Shown here: positions 1 through 11,072 of the stretch, piece after piece
Layout: each line of letters begins with the position of its first letter
Position numbering within the stretch: position 1 is the first letter of the stretch
Assembly (NCBI GenBank): GCA_008921705.1
Contig: VFFE01006841.1
Coordinates: forward strand, 714,100-778,099
Direction: 5' to 3'
Source: Burhinus oedicnemus
Lineage: Eukaryota; Chordata; Aves; Charadriiformes; Burhinidae
DNA length: 64,000 bases
Notes under the pieces: model-generated
What the model was told of the DNA's origin: nothing
Seen by the model: only the letters and a program-made list of their open reading frames with translations
Databases searched by the model: none
Position numbers and translations under genes: made by a program

Positions 1-365
1 AGCTACAAGTCCACTGTGCTGCAGGGGCTGGGAGTTTGCTCCTTGCTGTAGTTGAAGCTGCTGCCCCAGGCATGGGGACGGGGTGGGGATGTGTGGGCAG
101 GTAAATGGAGCTTTTTTTCTGCAGGTCATAGCTAATGATGGAAGAGGTTTGTGCCCCTTCTGCTGCCCCTGCGAGGTTCCTGTGGTTACTGTCTTAATAT
201 GAGTTTATGTGCAACTAGCACTGCTCCAGCACTGCCTGCTTCTGGGGGGGTGTGGAGGCAAAAGGCAGTTTGCCAGCAGGGGGAAGGTGTAAGAGCTGAG
301 TGGTCAGCAAGGACAAAACCTGGTACAGGTGCTACACCTGGAGCAGAGCTGGAAGGGTGGGTGGG

Positions 366-385
366 NNNNNNNNNNNNNNNNNNNN
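366..385. other. Assembly gap (20 N)
   Basis: Exactly 20 N in G-rich intergenic sequence next to GGGTGGGTGGG. Open frames reported across it are meaningless. Confidence 0.99.
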
Positions 386-1082
386 GCTCCGAAGGGACCA
401 GTGCTGGGCAACACAGGTGCTTTAGCTGGATGGGGGGGGTGTTCATGTTGGGGGGGGGGTTGTTTGTTGGGTTCTTTCTTCTCCCTGGTTTTCCTTTGTC
501 CTAAAGGAAGGTGTAATAGTGTAGGTACAGCGGAATAGTGCCTGACTAAGAAAAAGTTGGTTTTAGTTGGGTGGGGTTGTTTTGTTGTTTTTTTTTTGCA
601 GTTTCCACTTTAGAAGAATACTGCTTTCTCTCAAAAAACTTTTCTGCCTTTTGCTGAAACCAAGAGGCTGTAAGATAGCAACATAAGCAAGGACCCTCTG
701 GTTACTTATTGTGAGCACAGTAGATGCGATGAGCCATCTTGCCTTGGGACTGAAGCCAGGTATAAGATAGTCAGAGCCCGGCATGGAGTGTAGCATCTAT
801 CTTCACTTCCCCTCCTGGGCTGTTTTGTGCTATTTCAAGTAGAGCTGGGATAACACCTTATCGCCCTGTGCTGCTGGCATTGTACTTTGCCTCCAGCCAC
901 CACCAGGAAGGTCACTTTTCCAAGCGGCCACCTGGGATACAGGGCCTGCAAGTTCTGCTCTCAGGAACTCAGGCATTTGGCAGTGCAGATGCGTGTAGGA
1001 GAGGAAGCCAGCAGGACAGGCCTGGGTTTGCCCCCAAGATCTTGACAAAACAAGCCACAACTGACAGAAGACAACCAGTAAG

Positions 1083-1088
1083 TTTATT
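1083..1088 (-). terminator. Isolated minus-strand AATAAA, possible distal poly(A) signal
   Basis: A canonical hexamer followed by GT/T-rich sequence (TTGTGGCTTGTTTTGTC) about 30 nt downstream. It could be a distal TRIM71 end or the end of an unrelated transcript. No gene feeding into it is recognised. Confidence 0.3.
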
Positions 1089-3268
1089 AAACAATGTGCA
1101 AGTTGTAGAATGAGTACAAGTGTGTGTCCCGTGTGCAGGACGCTAGCCACCATGAAGCGGTACAGCAGAAAGTTCAAGCCCTGCTACTAGCCCTCTGCTG
1201 TTAGATAACTGGCTTTGCTGCTTTTCAAGGCTTTCAGAGTAATGACCAAGTAGCTAACTTTTTCAGTAACTTTTCTATCTCTGTAGGAGGTGGCACCCAC
1301 TCCAGCCTCAGGTAGGGGCAAGCAGGAATAAAAAAAAAAATTAAAAAAAAAAAAAATCAGGAAAAAGAAAGAAGGGAGAAAGGGAGCCGATACATCCATC
1401 AAGTCAAAGTAGATTGACTGATTAAATACAAAAAAAAAGGTTAAAGATGCTCGCTGTGTGGTCCGGGGCCCTGAATGGAGAAGATTCTTCCCTGCCCTTC
1501 CCAGCCCCCCCAGGAATGCGGGGCATTCACATGCAAAAGGCGCTAAGGCAGCTCTGCCCGCAGGCACCCAAGGCTCCCCCCTCCTCCCCGCTCCCGGGGA
1601 GGATGAAGGATGGGGTGGTTGTTCCCTGCCACCGCGCATCTTATCAGGGCTGCACTTGCCTGGGAGCAGCGGCAGCATTCAGCCCCAGCAGTGACTGCTC
1701 CTCTGCCCCAGGGCGGCTGCATTGACCGGAGCCCAGCCTGCGGCACTGCTGCCTGAAGAGAGGAGGGAGGGAGGGATGGTGACTTTCAGCTCTGGGGTTT
1801 CATGGTTTTACCATTAACAGAGGAGGAAAGTAAAGTAAAAATACCAAAACACATCTAGGAAGGGAGCAGAGTCTCCTCTCTGGCGTCGCCGCGGTCACAA
1901 TCCACTTTTGCCTTTTCCCTCAGTTGCTTTTAGGCTCCGACAGTAAAACTGCAAGCTGTCCTGTGGTAAAAGCAGTGAGTGGGAGCAGGAGCAGCACAGG
2001 CTGGGCTGTGAGTTAAGTTAGTAAAGTCAGTAATGCCTGTTATTTTGGTTTGGGCCACATCCTGCAGGTATCCCTCTCTCCGCCTCCAGAATCTCACCCC
2101 CGCAGTCACACACTGGCTCATATCCCCCCAGCAGGAGAAAGGGGGCTCCTTTCCCCAAGCACCACAACCTCCATGGCTCTCTCAGCCTCCTTGCCCACAT
2201 GCTGGCACGGGCTCAGAGCTAAAGGTGGACAACAGCAACCATGGCCATGGTGCACTTGTTCAGCAGCATCCAAAGCCATCTCACAGCACTTAATGAGCTT
2301 CCAGGTTCTGGCCGTCTTCAGGGAGAGGGTACAGAGAAGCCAAGGGAATACAGAGTATGACACAAAGCTGGCCAAGGTGGTAGTCTTGAAACTCACCTGA
2401 GCAGCCTTTCCCCCCCCGCCTCTTTCACAGGGTCTTCTCCCACTCTCCTTTCAACTTGAAGTGATCTCTGTACTGCTGACATGTTGCCAACTGCTCCAGC
2501 AGGAAGAGAGAGCGATGGTTTGGTCAAGGATTTTGATGGATAGAGCACAGCATGGTGCTGAGTGGTCCTACAGTTGTACACAGCTGGGGCTAGAAGTGTC
2601 TCAGCTTTGAAGAGCTCATGCAGCCAGCACTTTGAGAAACTGGAATCCACCTCCACTGCTACCCACGCTGGGAACTCAGTCAGAGGTCTTAATTCTGAAA
2701 CCTTACTTGAAGAGCATCTTCCCATGCTCACCATTTTTTTTCCAACCTTTTCCAAAGTAGTAAGGAAAAAGAGCACCTTTTCCGCTTACCCAACTTATGT
2801 TGGCAGTCTGCTCTGCAAGATGCCAGATACATTATTAAATGTTCTGGTGGCTTTGCTTTACGCTACCACTCAAAAAAAGCATTACTTTCACAGTTGCAAA
2901 GGCTAAGAAACGGAAACCTAGAAATGGACCCAACAAGGTTAAACCAGGAACTTTCTGGCAAAATACTGGAAAAACTGCACAGAATACAGCTGGCGAGTTC
3001 AGTATCAGAGCCATTTCCTCCAGGCGTTTCAGTGAGGCTGTTTTTTCAATAGACCAGAAAACTAAGATTTTAGCACTGCATCAAAACTGCACCCCCCGCC
3101 CCTTTCTCTCCATAGCACCCCAACATCGCTCCTCCTCTCTCCTTTCAAAGCTGGTACCTCTGGTTAAGTTTTCAGTAGTCATCACCTGGAGGCAGCCAGG
3201 TTCAAGTTCAGGCAAAAGCTTTTTCTCTTTCCCATCCTGACAGAAGAGAAGGCTTTGGCTGGGTAATA

Positions 3269-3319
3269 CAGAAACACACATACACAGATTTGCCATGAAA
3301 AAACCTCCTCACGTTTATT
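3269..3319 (-). terminator. TRIM71: Poly(A) signal and downstream element ending TRIM71
   Basis: On the minus strand a canonical AATAAA lies at 3314-3319. About 25-45 nt downstream is a GT-rich stretch (TGTGTATGTGTGTTTCTGT, 3269-3287), a textbook downstream element. Cleavage would fall near 3294-3300. The resulting UTR length matches that of the mammalian gene. Confidence 0.75.
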
Positions 3320-5426
3320 TGATTAAACAAAAATAAAATAAACTGCATAGGAACATTTTAAAGTCCAGAGAGACACTGACTTTGTTTTAAGGCTGCCAGT
3401 AGCTGATACATCATCTCCTTGCTACATCCTTCAGCCTTCCCTATGGACCACAAAGATACATTCAGAAGCCTCCATTAACACAAGGGTTCTAACATTTTGC
3501 TCACTTATTCTACGTAAAAGTTTGCACATAACCTGTCATGCTTTCTTCTCGATGGTACTCAACATCTGACATCTACAAATTATGTCACTTTTTGTCCAAG
3601 TAGAAATGTGATGCCCTTTTTGGAGCATGGAAGTTCTTGTCACAGCCTGTCTCATTATCAATTAGATATAAAAGCTCTGAGCAGCTCATTAAAAGCAGAG
3701 CACTGTCTGTCCTGCTGAGACATTTTTATTATTATTAGGAGAGCAGCATGATTAATCACTAAAGTAGAAAAGAAACAACTGCAACAGAAGAGGAAACTAC
3801 AAACCCAATCAACTTAAGATGCCCCACATCCAAGGACTGACAAAATCATTCTGGATCCCGATGCAAACCTGCACCGAGGCAACGCTACTTACACACCGGT
3901 AATGAAGTTTTATAAGATGAGGCCATACATCTACAGTCAATTAAACGAGGGGAGAAAAATGCATGTTTGTGACATTGGTTTCATGTGGATGACCTCCATT
4001 TTGTTCAAGGCTTCCAATTTCTATTTGACCTAAATTGCAGGCATGTGTTCAACACCCTCAGCTACTCCAACGAACTGTGCACAAACCAAGCAGCACATGA
4101 CAGGTAATGCACGGTACAAACAAGAGTCACATACAGTAAGAAACCCCCACCAACTCAGGTGACTAAGCACACCTTACAAACTAGTTAAAAACTTTTTAGT
4201 CATTTTAGAAAAGAAACTAAAAACAAAACCCAGAAAGACATCTCTGCCTCTGAAGAAAAAACTACTACGTTGTCTGAAAAGTACTCTACAAACCTATAAA
4301 AGGACTTTTTTTTTTTTAAACTAGTCTGGTAGTTCAAAAGGAAGTTACTTAACTACGTCACTACACAGACACTTAACATTCAGTCAGTAAGGCTCTATGA
4401 AAAGAGCTTAAAAAATTATCTACCTGAGTTTGTAAGTTGATACAATCATTAATAGAAGGTCTAAGACCATGCAGGTACACAAAGCATTTTTTAGAACCAT
4501 TATTGGTTAAACAATGATGGAAAAAGATGCCAGTCTGGCTCGTTAACCCGTAAGATCACTTAGAGACATCAATGTACATTTTCCACCATAACATTTACCA
4601 AACCCAACACAGCCTATCGTTATTAGGGGTCTCCTGTACCCACTTCTGTCACCCCCTAATACGAGCAGGGGAGGAAACAAGATTTTTTTCAATTAGTAAT
4701 CTGAAAATGTGCTTCTGCAACTTTACTCCGCACGTAAAACAAGGGGCATGTTGCATGTCACTAGAAAAAATTGCATAAACCCCCAACATACTGGTTTTAG
4801 ACTGCCTCTCCTGAGAATGTCTGAACCTAAATTGCCCTCCAGGAATAGGAACTTGGTTGCTTTGTCATGGTGGAAAAATCCCATTGAGTCAAGAAAGCTA
4901 CTAATACAATCACCAAGTCAAAAAAAATCAGGATCTTATTCCCTTCAAGCATTTGGTATAGCATTGTGTTTACAGCAATCGTTAACATCAGTTTTTCCAA
5001 ACAGGACATATTTGTAGGCATGCATGAAAGTTTTTCTCTTGTAGAGAGGAGACCTAAAGGTCTTACGGACATAAGAACACTGCAAATGAACATGAAGTAT
5101 GTCATGTCAGCTAGTAGTGTCATAATACTGAAAAAAAAAGATTACGTTTCCATACTTCGTAGTGAAAACAGAACAAACTCAAAAGTGTTTCAGGTATCTC
5201 GGTCCAGTCTGCCTGAACATTTGGTTTTATTTACAGATTCTCTAGCAAGGGCAGCTTAGTATTTCCATGGGCAGGTAGCAAAACCAAAAGCAAACAAAGG
5301 CAAGAAGTCACCACATTGTACGTACTTAGTATCTCTGTTTCAATTAAAATGCTTGTCCAACAGGCAGGATGAAACCTTCCCCCAGGCAGATTCTCAATTA
5401 TTTCTCAAACCTGTCTGATGCTAAAT

Positions 5427-5434
5427 TGAGGTAG
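5427..5434 (-). promoter_or_regulatory. let-7 target site 4 (8-mer, distal pair)
   Basis: Perfect TGAGGTAG on the plus strand. With the site at 5454-5461 it forms a close tandem pair with 19 nt between the seeds. The layout is reminiscent of the paired let-7 complementary sites of nematode lin-41, although homology of the pairs cannot be claimed. Confidence 0.8.
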
Positions 5435-5453
5435 ATGATTTACTTCTGCAAAG

Positions 5454-5461
5454 TGAGGTAG
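5454..5461 (-). promoter_or_regulatory. let-7 target site 3 (8-mer, distal pair)
   Basis: Perfect TGAGGTAG on the plus strand, CTACCTCA in the mRNA. It starts exactly 27 nt from the next site, within the spacing range reported for cooperative miRNA action. It lies about 4.2 kb from the stop codon. Confidence 0.8.
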
Positions 5462-7284
5462 AACTTCAAGAAAAAGATAGTGGCATCTCTAGTTGTGCAT
5501 TTTGTACCACAGCAAACTGGGTTTCAAACTCCCAAGGACTCAAAGACCAAAGGTACAATATTTGTCTAACGCAAGTACCAGTGTTCATTTTTTATACAGC
5601 TCCAAACTGTTTGTCTAAATATCTCTATCTTTAAATACCCTATTACCTTTTGGCACCATCTGGCTTACACTCCTTTAAAAAAAAAGAAAAAAAATCAACC
5701 AACCAAAAAACACTTTGGCACAACATTTTTTTTTTTTTTAAAAAAACAGAACTGAACAAAGAAATCTTATGATCAAAGTTACAGCAAGATAAGCCTATAA
5801 ACCTGCTCTCTTCAGAAATTACTTCTGGTTTAACTGCAACTTAACAGACTGGGCCCATTTTCCTGCAATTCCAAGGGAATGCCACATCCAAGTGCCTTGT
5901 TCTTCTTTCTCCCAACTTGGTTACATCTGGCCACAACATGCATTTGTTTTTGGGTGTTGTCATCCTTCCCTTGCTTTCTTTACAAGTTTAAGGTTTATGG
6001 GCTTCCTTAAATAAGTTATATTTATAAGGTACTAAATAAAAAGGAGTGAATTATCTGAAGGACCTGCATTATCAAGTACTGAGTCTGCTTCAGTTTGCTA
6101 CTGAAGTTCCTGCTTAAATAGTTCTGAGAAAGGACAAGATTGCTTCATAGGCTGAACCCAAACCAGCCATACTGACCACTGATAAGATTTTCTCAAGCAA
6201 AAAGTCTACTGAGAGCCACTGCTTTAACCTGGCAGAGTGAAATTCCTTCGGGAGTTCTAGTAGACAGGTCTGTCACCCACATCTGTTGTTCCCCAGTGTC
6301 AGAGCTAAGAGAAAGAGGCACAAGCTCATCGCGCCCTTCTCTAGGCCGTTTCCACTAGTTCAGAAGATTACTCCGAATGCTTGTTCAGTTGGCAATCCAG
6401 CTTCAAAGCCTTGCTTTTTCTCTCTGCACCATGTATATTATGATACTGGGGCATTAACCTGAGAACATGCACGGAAAAAACAGCAAGGTTTGAATCTCAT
6501 TTAAGTATTACTTCTTAAAAGCCCCTATGGGGCATCTGATGTTGGCATTGTATATTAGCACTACTTATTTTCATTGCATATAAAACACTCCATTTTATAA
6601 GCTACACTACCACTTTTCAATGAGACCAAGCGTGCTTAGCACTATCTATGACTGAGATAAGGAATTATTTTGGGTAGCTAAATAGTAGTGTTTTTAAAAC
6701 GAAAAAGCTCCCCAACACGTGAGGTCAAACACTTGAGGTTTGGTTTGTAAGCAAATCCCACTGAATTAAATAGACAGCAACTTAGAAAGAGTTAAAGTCA
6801 TTCCTCTTCCTGACAGAGCTGGACTGGGGGGGTTTGTGCAATGGCTCCATACAGAATGGCAAAGGGCAACTTCAGCGTCTGTCACCTTCTACACGGTGCA
6901 GGCTGGAGAGGGGCAGAAAGGTTTCTGCAGTTCAACACAATCCTGAATGCACACTTAACTTCATTTTTTTAATGCCTGGCAAACAACTCCCTTCTAGTCC
7001 CAGAGAAGGGGGGAACCCAGTAAGCATTAAAGTACAAGAGCATTTCTAGCATACTCCAACACTGTCAGCCACTCCGGTCAAGGTATTAAGAGACCTGGCA
7101 TTTTTATTAAGACATGATAGGATAAATGCAAGGACGCTGCAAACTAAACATTAAAGCTTTTAAAACCAGTTTTCTTTGGTATCTACATCTTGCAGGCTAT
7201 TAGTTTTCACAGTCCAAGTTGCAAACAATTCTCAGACTGAATAATACAAGACAAACACGGACATCTGTCACAGCTGTAGGCCAC

Positions 7285-7292
7285 CCCTGAGA
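7285..7292 (-). promoter_or_regulatory. Possible second miR-125 site (7-mer-m8)
   Basis: The plus strand reads CCCTGAGA, matching miR-125 nucleotides 2-9; the base opposite position 1 does not give the favoured A in the mRNA. It lies mid-UTR, away from the let-7 sites, and chance is possible. Confidence 0.45.
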
Positions 7293-8170
7293 AGGGAGGC
7301 ATGTACGCAAGCAGAAATGGAAAAAGTTGAAGGTAAACTAGCTTTCTCTCATACCCATATTTTGAGTGGCCACAGAAATTTAGTGACAGACATCTGTATA
7401 AAAGATTATCCTTTAAAGACTATTTTTAAACTGTGCTATCCTAAGATTAAGCCTAACTGAAACATACTGCTTTGAAGAGTTTGCTTCCTTGAGGCTTTGG
7501 CTGAAAGGCAGCACAGTTATTTAATTCAGGTGGTTTTCCTCACCCTTCTTTCAAAAGAGGTTTTGTCATCTCATGAATCTGTCTGTCTCTTTCTGGTCCT
7601 TTAGTTTAAGCCTCCTCTAAGTGGCAGCTATCTGTCTGCACACATCATCAGGATTTCTACAAACCCCAGAAAGTTAACACTCCTTGGAGGGGAAAAGCAG
7701 CAAGAAGGAAAGTGCACCTTGTGATTTCTCACAAACTTGTGAAGAGCCTTTCAATCTCAGGTCACTCTTGTGCATGGTGGCTGGCAAAGAGATGAACCCT
7801 TTCCTTGGAGGATGGTTAAGGCTCTTCAGGCTTTTTGATAATGACCACGTTTGTTTCAGCGATCTTCTCTTGCAAACAGTAAGGTAAATCCCATGGCATC
7901 TCCAAGCCTAAGAGTACTGATACATGAATTTTTCCATCATGGAGAGACGGAAAAGTCCTCTGGTTCCCTGCTTTAACCATTCTTGTTTGCCACCAAAGGC
8001 CTTATCCAGAGGGTGAAGCAACAGCTCTGTAGAGACCATATCTGCATTAATAGCTAAACTGGAATGCAAGAAATCAAAGAATAAACCCAAATACTTCCAG
8101 GGACTCAAAGTCACATTTTGCTAAAGAGATCTCTACTCTCCTAAAAAGTTTCTGCTTCTCAGAAAGGCGC

Positions 8171-8188
8171 TTTTTTTTTTTTTTTTTT
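8171..8188. repeat. Poly(T) tract in the 3' UTR
   Basis: 18 T on the plus strand, so an oligo(A) run in the TRIM71 mRNA. It could act as an internal priming site for oligo(dT) and give false 3' ends in cDNA data. Confidence 0.9.
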
Positions 8189-9102
8189 AAATATCCCTGA
8201 AAGGCCTAACTTCCCCTGTCCTCCAAGCTTTTAAGAATCATATACATTTATTTCACACAGAATTCTTTGGTACTGCCCTAGAAAAAAAGCAGCAAAGTTT
8301 CATCTTGATGCAGTTTGCCTTTTGCTGGTACTGGTAACTTTTCACTTGGATCTGTAGCAAGAGATATATGGAGCTACAGGCCCATCCTGCCCTAAAAACT
8401 ACAGTAGATCTTCCTGAATTTTTCAGTCCAGCTCTTTGGGGAAGCCAGAAGAAAAAAAAATAAAATAAAATTTGTCACTGCTAGAGTTATTGCAATCCTT
8501 TTTAAACACAAAAAGGCTGTTGACTTCTCCAAAACGCACCCTGAATCTCCAAAGCTGTGCTTATTCCTTACTTTTGGAAAAAGGTACCACTTCTGTTCCA
8601 ACAAATCCATCAAATGTTATTCCCTTAAAGTCTCTCTATGGGGAGGGGCAAAAAAGCTAGTCGTTTTACAAGAAAATAAATCAAAAGGGTTTGATTTTCC
8701 CCGTTTCAATGCTCCTTATAACCTCTTCTGTTATCCAGATTAGGTGTACTGATAAAAGAAACAGTAACTTATTTTAAAACTAATTTAGTTTACAGGTGAA
8801 AGGATAAAAAGAAATACTCAATGACAGGATACATTAAAGGAAGCCTTGCTTTTTACCTAAACTTTACGACGACCACACTAAGCCACTAAAATGAATAATT
8901 TGGTTTAAACTTAAAGAATTTTTGTGCATTTTCATCAGCTTCACTTTGTGCTGTTGGATTACTGTGTTTCAGAAAAAAATACACAGAAATGCCAAAAAGA
9001 TGCAAACTTGCTCTTCCCGGCGAGTGAATCCCACTCACTTTCACAAAACGTTCAAAGTCTTCTGGGAACAAGACGCTGTGCTCGCCAGTAAATCAAACAC
9101 AC

Positions 9103-9109
9103 TGAGGTA
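9103..9109 (-). promoter_or_regulatory. let-7 target site, 7-mer-A1
   Basis: The plus strand reads TGAGGTA followed by T, so the mRNA pairs with let-7 nucleotides 2-7 and has A opposite position 1. This is a weaker class of site; it could be chance. Confidence 0.45.
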
Positions 9110-9452
9110 TAAAAAAGGAGAACAGGAAAAAGTTCTCTGCTGCAGCAGCAATTCAAAAAAAGAAAAAAAAAACCCAACAAAAGTCCCCCTCCCATGTTCC
9201 CACCCACGGAACTGCAGTATGGTCAAGAACACAAATTCTCTACAAACACCTACTACCATTTTCTCCATTAAAAAAGTTACATAGAGCCTTTTTTTGGCTT
9301 AGTCTACAGAACTCACCACACAAACCACCTAATGTGCACAGCAACACTTGTTTGTGCATGAAACCCCATCGGGGAGAGAGGTAAAACGTTCTGAACTGTG
9401 AGTGTGTGGGGATGGGGAGGGGGCAAGAAACCGGGGAGGGAAGGGAGGACAA

Positions 9453-9460
9453 TGAGGTAG
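9453..9460 (-). promoter_or_regulatory. let-7 target site 2 (8-mer)
   Basis: A second perfect TGAGGTAG on the plus strand (CTACCTCA in the mRNA), 79 nt beyond site 1. A 6-mer seed match (GAGGTA, 9378-9383) lies further downstream and is too weak to list separately. Confidence 0.82.
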
Positions 9461-9531
9461 ATAGAATTTAACTTTACAGGCTCACTCCCTGCAGAAAAGA
9501 TAAGTACATTCATCTGTAAAAAAATTAAAGA

Positions 9532-9539
9532 TGAGGTAG
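9532..9539 (-). promoter_or_regulatory. let-7 target site 1 (8-mer)
   Basis: The plus strand reads TGAGGTAG, so the mRNA reads CTACCTCA, a perfect let-7 8-mer. It begins about 82 nt after the stop codon and 47 nt from the miR-125 site, in A/T-rich, probably accessible sequence. Confidence 0.85.
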
Positions 9540-9585
9540 GTTTGAATTAACGTTGTATTTTTTTTCATTTTCTCTTAGAAGAATT

Positions 9586-9594
9586 TCCCTGAGA
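9586..9594 (-). promoter_or_regulatory. miR-125 (lin-4) target site, stop-proximal
   Basis: The plus strand reads TCCCTGAGA, followed by C, the first ten nucleotides of miR-125; the mRNA strand therefore carries a full 8-mer seed match with extended 5' pairing. It lies 27 nt after the stop codon. miR-125 control of vertebrate LIN-41 is established, and the position and strand make this a credible functional site. Confidence 0.85.
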
Positions 9595-9620
9595 CAGTTT
9601 CTTCCTAATTCAAACACAGA

Positions 9621-11072
9621 TTAGAAGACGAGAATTCGATTGTTTCCGAAGTCGACCACAACAATCATGCCATCAGGGGTGACGGCTATACCTGAAGGAC
9701 GGTCCATCTGACCAAAGCCGCTTCCCTGAGTGCCAAACTTGCATAAAAAGCTACCATTTGACTCGAATATCTGCACCCGGTGGTTCCTGGAATCGGCCAC
9801 GATGATGCGCCCCTCCTGATCCACTGCCACTCCCTGCGGGCGCAGGAACTGGCCGTTCCCGGTGCCCTCCGAGCCCAGAAAGCGTGCTGACTGGCAATCT
9901 GGATGGATGACCAGAAGGCGATGGTTGTTGAAGTCAGTCACTACCAAGTGGCCCTCGTGATTGAAAGTCACACCTCTGGGGGAATCAAAGTGCTTCCAGA
10001 GTGCCCCTTCGAAGCCATACTTGTTAAGAAACACACCATCAGGCCCAAACAGCTGAACGCGATGGTTCCTCGTGTCGGAGACCAGGATCTTGCCCTCTGC
10101 ATTGACGGCCACATCCCATGGGTAATTGAATTGCCCGTTCTTTGTTCCTTTCTCCCCAAACTTCAGAATGAACTGCCCCTCAAATGTGAAGATCTGGATG
10201 CGATGATTGTCCTTGTCAGCCACCACGATCCTACGTGAGATGTCACAGGCCACGCCGGCAGGGCGATCGAACTGGCCCGGCCGGGAGCCCAGCGTGCCAA
10301 ACTTGTGATGGAAGGTCCCGCATGGTTTGAACACCTGGATGCGGTTATTACTGCGGTCAGCAACAATGATGTAGCCTTCTTTGTCTACACTAACCCCCCA
10401 GGGGCGGCAGAGTTTGCCGTCGCTGTCTCCCTCACTGCCAAAGGAGAGTCCCGGCAGCCCAATGCCTATGTAGCTGCGCCCAGATTTCACCACAACTTTG
10501 AAGGGGCTGTTCTCAATGTGTTGGTTGCACATCATCACAGATACCAGGTGCTCTCCCTCTAGCTGTGGACGGTAGCTGACCAGGTAGGTCCCATTCTGCT
10601 GATCACTGACGTCTGCCCCAAAAAGGTTTCCATCCGGGCCCATCACCACTGCAGAGATCATGTCACCTCCTGAAAGGCGAGGCTCACCATCGTGGTCGTA
10701 GCCTATCACTGTGAAAGAGGCCACTTTGCCCTGCAGTGCACGCTTGAGGCCTTCCCCAGTGGCTTTGGTCAGAGGAGCGAAAGCCCCACTGCTGACGAAG
10801 CCCATTGATTTAATGGCCATATACAATGCCTGGTCAGGGGGAGTGAACATGATCCTATCATCTTCCTGTGGCTGAAGGAGGCCTCTCACATTCTTCAGCT
10901 CCTGCACCTGAGCCAGCATGCGGTCCCGAGCCAGAAGAATATCCATGGTACGACCCTCCTCCAGGACCTGCTGAACAGCACTAATGGTGTTGTCCAGCTT
11001 ATTTAGGTTCTGGCGTAACTTTTCAACTTGCAAGTAGAGTGACTTAGCCTTGACTTGACGAATCTTTTCCAC
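9621..11072 (-). CDS. TRIM71: TRIM71/LIN-41 last coding exon: filamin domain and six NHL repeats
   Basis: This exon encodes 483 residues and a TAA stop (9621-9623). It opens after a pyrimidine-rich acceptor ending in CAAG at 11073, in phase 0, continuing the coiled coil (residues 1 to about 70, starting [10 protein letters not shown]). A filamin/Ig-like domain spans about residues 94-195. Six NHL repeats follow at roughly 210-250, 258-296, 305-342, 352-390, 399-437 and 446-483, with recurring RPxGVxVD, IIVAD and NHRIQxF cores, ending RILVF. In the family, the NHL propeller binds stem-loops in target mRNAs and the protein acts in cytoplasmic mRNA repression and decay. Assuming an ungapped alignment to the 868-residue human protein, the two arginines altered in human congenital hydrocephalus (R608 and R796) correspond to Arg223 (10404-10406) and Arg411 (9840-9842), both intact. 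An open frame runs past the acceptor to an ATG at 11099, but that stretch is intron. TRIM2 and TRIM3 are less likely because the sequence matches TRIM71 nearly throughout. Confidence 0.97.
   Translation of the reverse strand: MEKIRQVKAKSLYLQVEKLRQNLNKLDNTISAVQQVLEEGRTMDILLARDRMLAQVQELKNVRGLLQPQEDDRIMFTPPDQALYMAIKSMGFVSSGAFAPLTKATGEGLKRALQGKVASFTVIGYDHDGEPRLSGGDMISAVVMGPDGNLFGADVSDQQNGTYLVSYRPQLEGEHLVSVMMCNQHIENSPFKVVVKSGRSYIGIGLPGLSFGSEGDSDGKLCRPWGVSVDKEGYIIVADRSNNRIQVFKPCGTFHHKFGTLGSRPGQFDRPAGVACDISRRIVVADKDNHRIQIFTFEGQFILKFGEKGTKNGQFNYPWDVAVNAEGKILVSDTRNHRVQLFGPDGVFLNKYGFEGALWKHFDSPRGVTFNHEGHLVVTDFNNHRLLVIHPDCQSARFLGSEGTGNGQFLRPQGVAVDQEGRIIVADSRNHRVQIFESNGSFLCKFGTQGSGFGQMDRPSGIAVTPDGMIVVVDFGNNRILVF

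Larger units (their letters stand above)
1..3295. other. Intergenic region downstream of TRIM71
   Basis: No coding gene is supportable. It includes a 20-N gap, G runs (431-459), A tracts (1330-1356), a moderately CpG-rich stretch (about 1445-1910) and an isolated minus-strand AATAAA at 1083-1088. Open frames overlap the G-rich and A-rich sequence and look random. Confidence 0.6.
3297..9620 (-). other. TRIM71: TRIM71 3' untranslated region
   Basis: This stretch of about 6.3 kb runs from the TAA stop to the first strong poly(A) site. No open frame in it looks coding. The length agrees with the long 3' UTR known for vertebrate TRIM71. It is A+T-rich with many short U-rich and AU-rich runs on the mRNA strand, for example opposite the A/T tracts near 5676-5755 and 8171-8188. 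It carries let-7 seed matches at 5427, 5454, 9103, 9453 and 9532 and miR-125 matches at 7285 and 9586, all in mRNA orientation. Several internal AATAAA hexamers (opposite TTTATT, for example near 3725, 5226, 7098 and 8248) could give shorter isoforms that lose the distal let-7 pair. The exact 3' end is inferred, not observed. Confidence 0.8.

Noticed and set aside
1320..1360. AATAAA followed by A tracts, possible processed-transcript tail
   Set aside because: No retrocopy body is recognisable upstream and no target-site duplication is evident; it is simple A-rich sequence.
1187..1678. 163-codon minus-strand open frame
   Set aside because: Much of it is translated A-tract (Phe-rich) plus C-rich sequence, with no recognisable domain.
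1..3295. CCR4 or GLB1, the expected neighbours downstream of TRIM71
   Set aside because: No seven-helix receptor frame or galactosidase exon is visible; they presumably lie further away.
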